Below, piece after piece: positions 61,926 through 64,000 of a DNA stretch of 64,000 bases. This stretch comes from Actinomycetota bacterium. Lineage in GTDB: Bacteria; Actinomycetota; Actinomycetes; Mycobacteriales; Micromonosporaceae. The DNA is taken from contig VAWN01000024.1 in the NCBI GenBank assembly GCA_005885555.1, positions 1-64,000 on the forward strand, in the 5' to 3' direction. Every line of letters begins with the position of its first letter. Positions within the stretch are counted from its first letter, which is position 1. The position numbers and the translations under genes were made by a program. A model generated the notes under the pieces. That model searched no databases, was not told where the DNA came from, and saw only the letters and a program-made list of their open reading frames with translations.

Positions 61926-61964
61926 CTGCGCTTGCGCTGACCGACCCGGTCAGCGGAAGCGCAG
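61926..61964. terminator. bidirectional hairpin between the MFS and hemD genes
   Basis: Arms CTGCGCTTGCGCTGACC (61926-61942) and GGTCAGCGGAAGCGCAG (61948-61964) match at 16 of 17 positions around a five-base loop. The right arm includes the last codons and stop of the hemD gene, so the hairpin serves both convergent transcripts. Confidence 0.7.
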
Positions 61965-63530
61965 CGCCGTCGGGCCCTGGACCTTCGAGCCGCGCCGCTG
62001 CTTGGCCGGCATCGTGGCCAGCTTCTCCCGCAGTTCCACGGCGTACTGGGCCAGCGCCTCGACCAGGTCCGGTACCGACGCGTGTGCCGGTTGCACGTCG
62101 ACCCGCAGGCCGAACTCCACGGCGGTGTCGGCGGTCTTCGGCCCGATGACCGCGACCACCGTCCGGGCATGCGGCTTGCCGGCGATGCCGACCAGGTTGC
62201 GCACGGTCGAGGAGGACGTGAACAGCACCGCGTCGAACCCGCCGGACTTGATGGCGTCGCGGATCTCAGCCGGCGGCGGCGCGGCGCGCACGGTGCGGTA
62301 GGCGGTCACGTCGTCGACCTCCCAGCCGCGCTCGGTCAGCCCGGCCGCGAGCGTCTCGGTCGCGATGTCGGCGCGCGGCAGCAGTACCCGGCCGACCGGG
62401 TCGAGCACCTCATCGTGCGGCGAGAACTCCGCGAGCAGGCCCTCGCTGGACTGCTCCCCCGCCGGTACCAGTTCCGGCTGGATGCCGAAGTCGCGTACCG
62501 CGGCGGCGGTCGCCTCGCCGATGCACGCGATCTTCACACCGCCGAAGTGCCGGGCGTCCAGCCCGTGCTCGGCGAACTTCTCCCACACGGCGCGCACGGC
62601 ATTCACGCTGGTGAAGACCACCCATGCGTAGCGCCCGTCGACGAGCCCCTTGATGGCGCGCTCCATCTGGGCCGGGGTGCGCGGCGGCTCGACCGCGATC
62701 GTGGGTACCTCGCACGGGATCGCGCCGTACCCGCGCAGCCGCTCGCTCATCGCGCCGGCCTGCTCCTTGGTGCGCGGTACCAGGACCTTCCACCCGTACA
62801 GCGGCCGGTTCTCCCACCAGGACAGCTTGTCCCGCCCGGCCACGGCGGCGCCGAGGGTCAGCACCACCCGCCCGGCGAAGCCGAGCGCGGCGGGCACCAT
62901 GCTGTCCACAGTGGACGTCGAGGTGTGCTGCGTCTCACCGGTACCGTCGCCGGTGATGGCGACCGGCGTGGCCGGGTCCAGGCCGGCGGCGAGCAGCCCG
63001 TCGCGTACCCCCGCCAGTTCCCCGGCCGCCACGGACAGCGCGGCGCAGTCCCGCGCCGCGGCGGCGGCCAGGGCCGCGAAGTCCACAGTGGACAGATCAT
63101 CGACGTCGGCAGCCGCGCGTACCCCGGTCAGCGGTACCCCCGCATAGGTGGCCACCCCGACGGCCTGGCCGATCCCCGGTACCACCTCGAACGGCACCGC
63201 GGTCCGCGCCACGGCCTGCACCTCGCGCACCACGGCCTCGTGCCCGAACGGGTCGCCGGCCACCAGGTGTACCGCGTGCAGCCCGGACCGGGCGGCGGAC
63301 AGCAGCACCTTCGCCACGTCGCCGGAGCCGCCCTCGGCGGGCGAGAACTGGGCGTCCGGGCGGGCGTCGGCGCGCAGCGCCGCGAGCAGCGGATCGGGTA
63401 CCCCTCGATCGAAGACCACCTGGTCGGCACTTGCCAGGGCGTCCTGCGCCCGCCGGGTGAGCAGGCCCGGGTCGCCGGGGCCGGCCCCGACGAAGCTGAT
63501 GTGGCCGGTGGACTTGCGGGTACGGGTCAT
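61950..63530 (-). CDS. hemD: uroporphyrinogen-III methyltransferase-like / uroporphyrinogen-III synthase fusion
   Basis: 526 residues. The N-terminal half (1-240) is a SUMT/CobA-like domain (HISFVGAGPGDPGLLTRRAQ, HLVAGDPFGHEAVV). The C-terminal half (about 250-510) is uroporphyrinogen-III synthase (WVVFTSVNAVRAVWEKFAEH, AVLFTSSSTVRNLVG). The fusion is usual in actinobacteria and could supply both heme and siroheme/cobalamin branches. The start overlaps the hemC stop (ATGA). Two GTCCACTGTGGAC motifs (minus strand) lie at 62904-62916 and 63081-63093. Confidence 0.93.
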   Translation of the reverse strand: MTRTRKSTGHISFVGAGPGDPGLLTRRAQDALASADQVVFDRGVPDPLLAALRADARPDAQFSPAEGGSGDVAKVLLSAARSGLHAVHLVAGDPFGHEAVVREVQAVARTAVPFEVVPGIGQAVGVATYAGVPLTGVRAAADVDDLSTVDFAALAAAAARDCAALSVAAGELAGVRDGLLAAGLDPATPVAITGDGTGETQHTSTSTVDSMVPAALGFAGRVVLTLGAAVAGRDKLSWWENRPLYGWKVLVPRTKEQAGAMSERLRGYGAIPCEVPTIAVEPPRTPAQMERAIKGLVDGRYAWVVFTSVNAVRAVWEKFAEHGLDARHFGGVKIACIGEATAAAVRDFGIQPELVPAGEQSSEGLLAEFSPHDEVLDPVGRVLLPRADIATETLAAGLTERGWEVDDVTAYRTVRAAPPPAEIRDAIKSGGFDAVLFTSSSTVRNLVGIAGKPHARTVVAVIGPKTADTAVEFGLRVDVQPAHASVPDLVEALAQYAVELREKLATMPAKQRRGSKVQGPTALRFR

Positions 63531-64000
63531 CGCTGTACTCCCAGTACTGTGTCGGCGCCGGCGCGCAGCAACTCCTCGGCCAGTATCCGGCCGGTTGCTT
63601 CGGCGTCGGCGAGCGTTCCGGTGCGGGAGAGCCGGACGACCACGCGCCCGTCCGGACTCAGTACCGCACCGCGCAGGTGGATCTCCCCGTCGCCGGACGC
63701 TTCGGCGAGCCCCGCGACGGGTGCGCTGCAGCCGGCTTCCAGCGTGGCGAGCAGCGCGCGTTCGGCGGTCACCGCCGCCCGCGCGGCCGGATCATCCAAT
63801 GTGGACAGGATGGCGGACACCGGGTCGTCGTCCCGGCACTCCACCGCCAGCGCACCCTGGGCGGGCGCGGGCAGCATCAGCGCCGGGTCGAGGATCTCGG
63901 TGGCTTCGTGCGCCCGGCCCAGCCGGGCCAGTCCGGCACGGGCGAGCACGACCGCGTCGAGCTCGCCGCCGGAAACCTTGCGCAGCCGGGTGTCCACGTT
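63527..64000 (-). CDS. hemC: porphobilinogen deaminase, C-terminal part (runs off window)
   Basis: The last 157 residues are present. NVDTRLRKVSGGELDAVVLA and the dipyrromethane-cofactor cysteine in LATLEAGCSAPVAGLA identify it. It polymerises porphobilinogen to hydroxymethylbilane. The N-terminus is beyond the window's right edge. It overlaps the hemD start. Confidence 0.95.
   Translation of the reverse strand, partial: NVDTRLRKVSGGELDAVVLARAGLARLGRAHEATEILDPALMLPAPAQGALAVECRDDDPVSAILSTLDDPAARAAVTAERALLATLEAGCSAPVAGLAEASGDGEIHLRGAVLSPDGRVVVRLSRTGTLADAEATGRILAEELLRAGADTVLGVQR

Overview
The window is a chromosomal segment of a high-GC actinobacterium, most likely a member or close relative of the Micromonosporaceae. 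The evidence is the actinobacterial order rpmG - two MaoC-type dehydratases - tRNA-Trp - secE - nusG - rplK - rplA - rplJ - rplL - rpoB - rpoC, an RpoB N-terminus of the kind found in that family, actinobacteria-restricted small proteins (DUF3117, TatB-type, FmdB-type), and abundant GTG starts. No phage, plasmid, CRISPR or IS element was seen. The sequence has a strong signature of its own: GTAC, and especially GGTACC, is used far more than 72% GC would predict, even where it forces rare codons.

Layout. (1) 1-12.2 kb, read leftward: the transcription/translation core, from tRNA-Thr and tRNA-Met through rpmG, the dehydratase pair, tRNA-Trp, secE, nusG, rplK, rplA, rplJ, rplL and rpoB into a truncated rpoC. 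An ABC transporter pair sits between rplA and rplJ. An L10 leader precedes rplJ, and a clear promoter plus two hairpins lie between rplL and rpoB. (2) 12.2-19.8 kb: signalling genes, namely a frameshifted and apparently chimeric GGDEF/EAL gene, a small secreted peptide, an ANTAR-GAF-PAS protein with an overlapping STAS anti-sigma antagonist, a DUF805 membrane protein, an orphan gene lying between tRNA-Tyr and a decayed copy of its 3' half, and a YajQ-family protein. (3) 19.8-29.5 kb: an MFS exporter, HtpX, and a complex I operon nuoC-H-I-J-K-L-M-N that lacks B, D, E, F and G. (4) 29.5-38.2 kb: AMMECR1-like protein, a PhzF-like isomerase, an MgtE_N/CBS protein with a DUF1003 protein, Mrp, TatB, an HtrA-type protease, an O-methyltransferase and an AlkA-like glycosylase. 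(5) 38.2-47.5 kb: PepA, DUF3117, PaaX with an enoyl-CoA hydratase, a DUF1800/DUF1501 pair, a tag gene broken by a deletion, SRPBCC and DivIVA-like proteins, and a dihydropteroate synthase homologue. (6) 47.5-52.6 kb: an orphan nuoA, a Pro/Gly-rich membrane protein, and the two subunits of a 2-oxoacid:ferredoxin oxidoreductase. (7) 52.6-64 kb: a cyclase/P-loop/TPR regulator, a lytic transglycosylase, a tandem GNAT protein, and a heme block (hemC, hemD fusion, hemB) interrupted by a TetR/MFS pair.

Functional links. The nuo set has no NADH-input module, while nuoA lies just upstream of the korAB genes that generate reduced ferredoxin. A ferredoxin-fed proton pump is therefore a reasonable hypothesis, although NuoB and NuoD must be encoded elsewhere. 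At least twelve genes have a TAnnnT hexamer 6-7 bases before the start codon, the arrangement of leaderless actinobacterial promoters. In two places such promoters stand back to back only a few bases apart. Three genes show reading-frame lesions that can be reconstructed from the sequence (hadA-like, tag, GGDEF/EAL), and a fourth short reading frame looks decayed.
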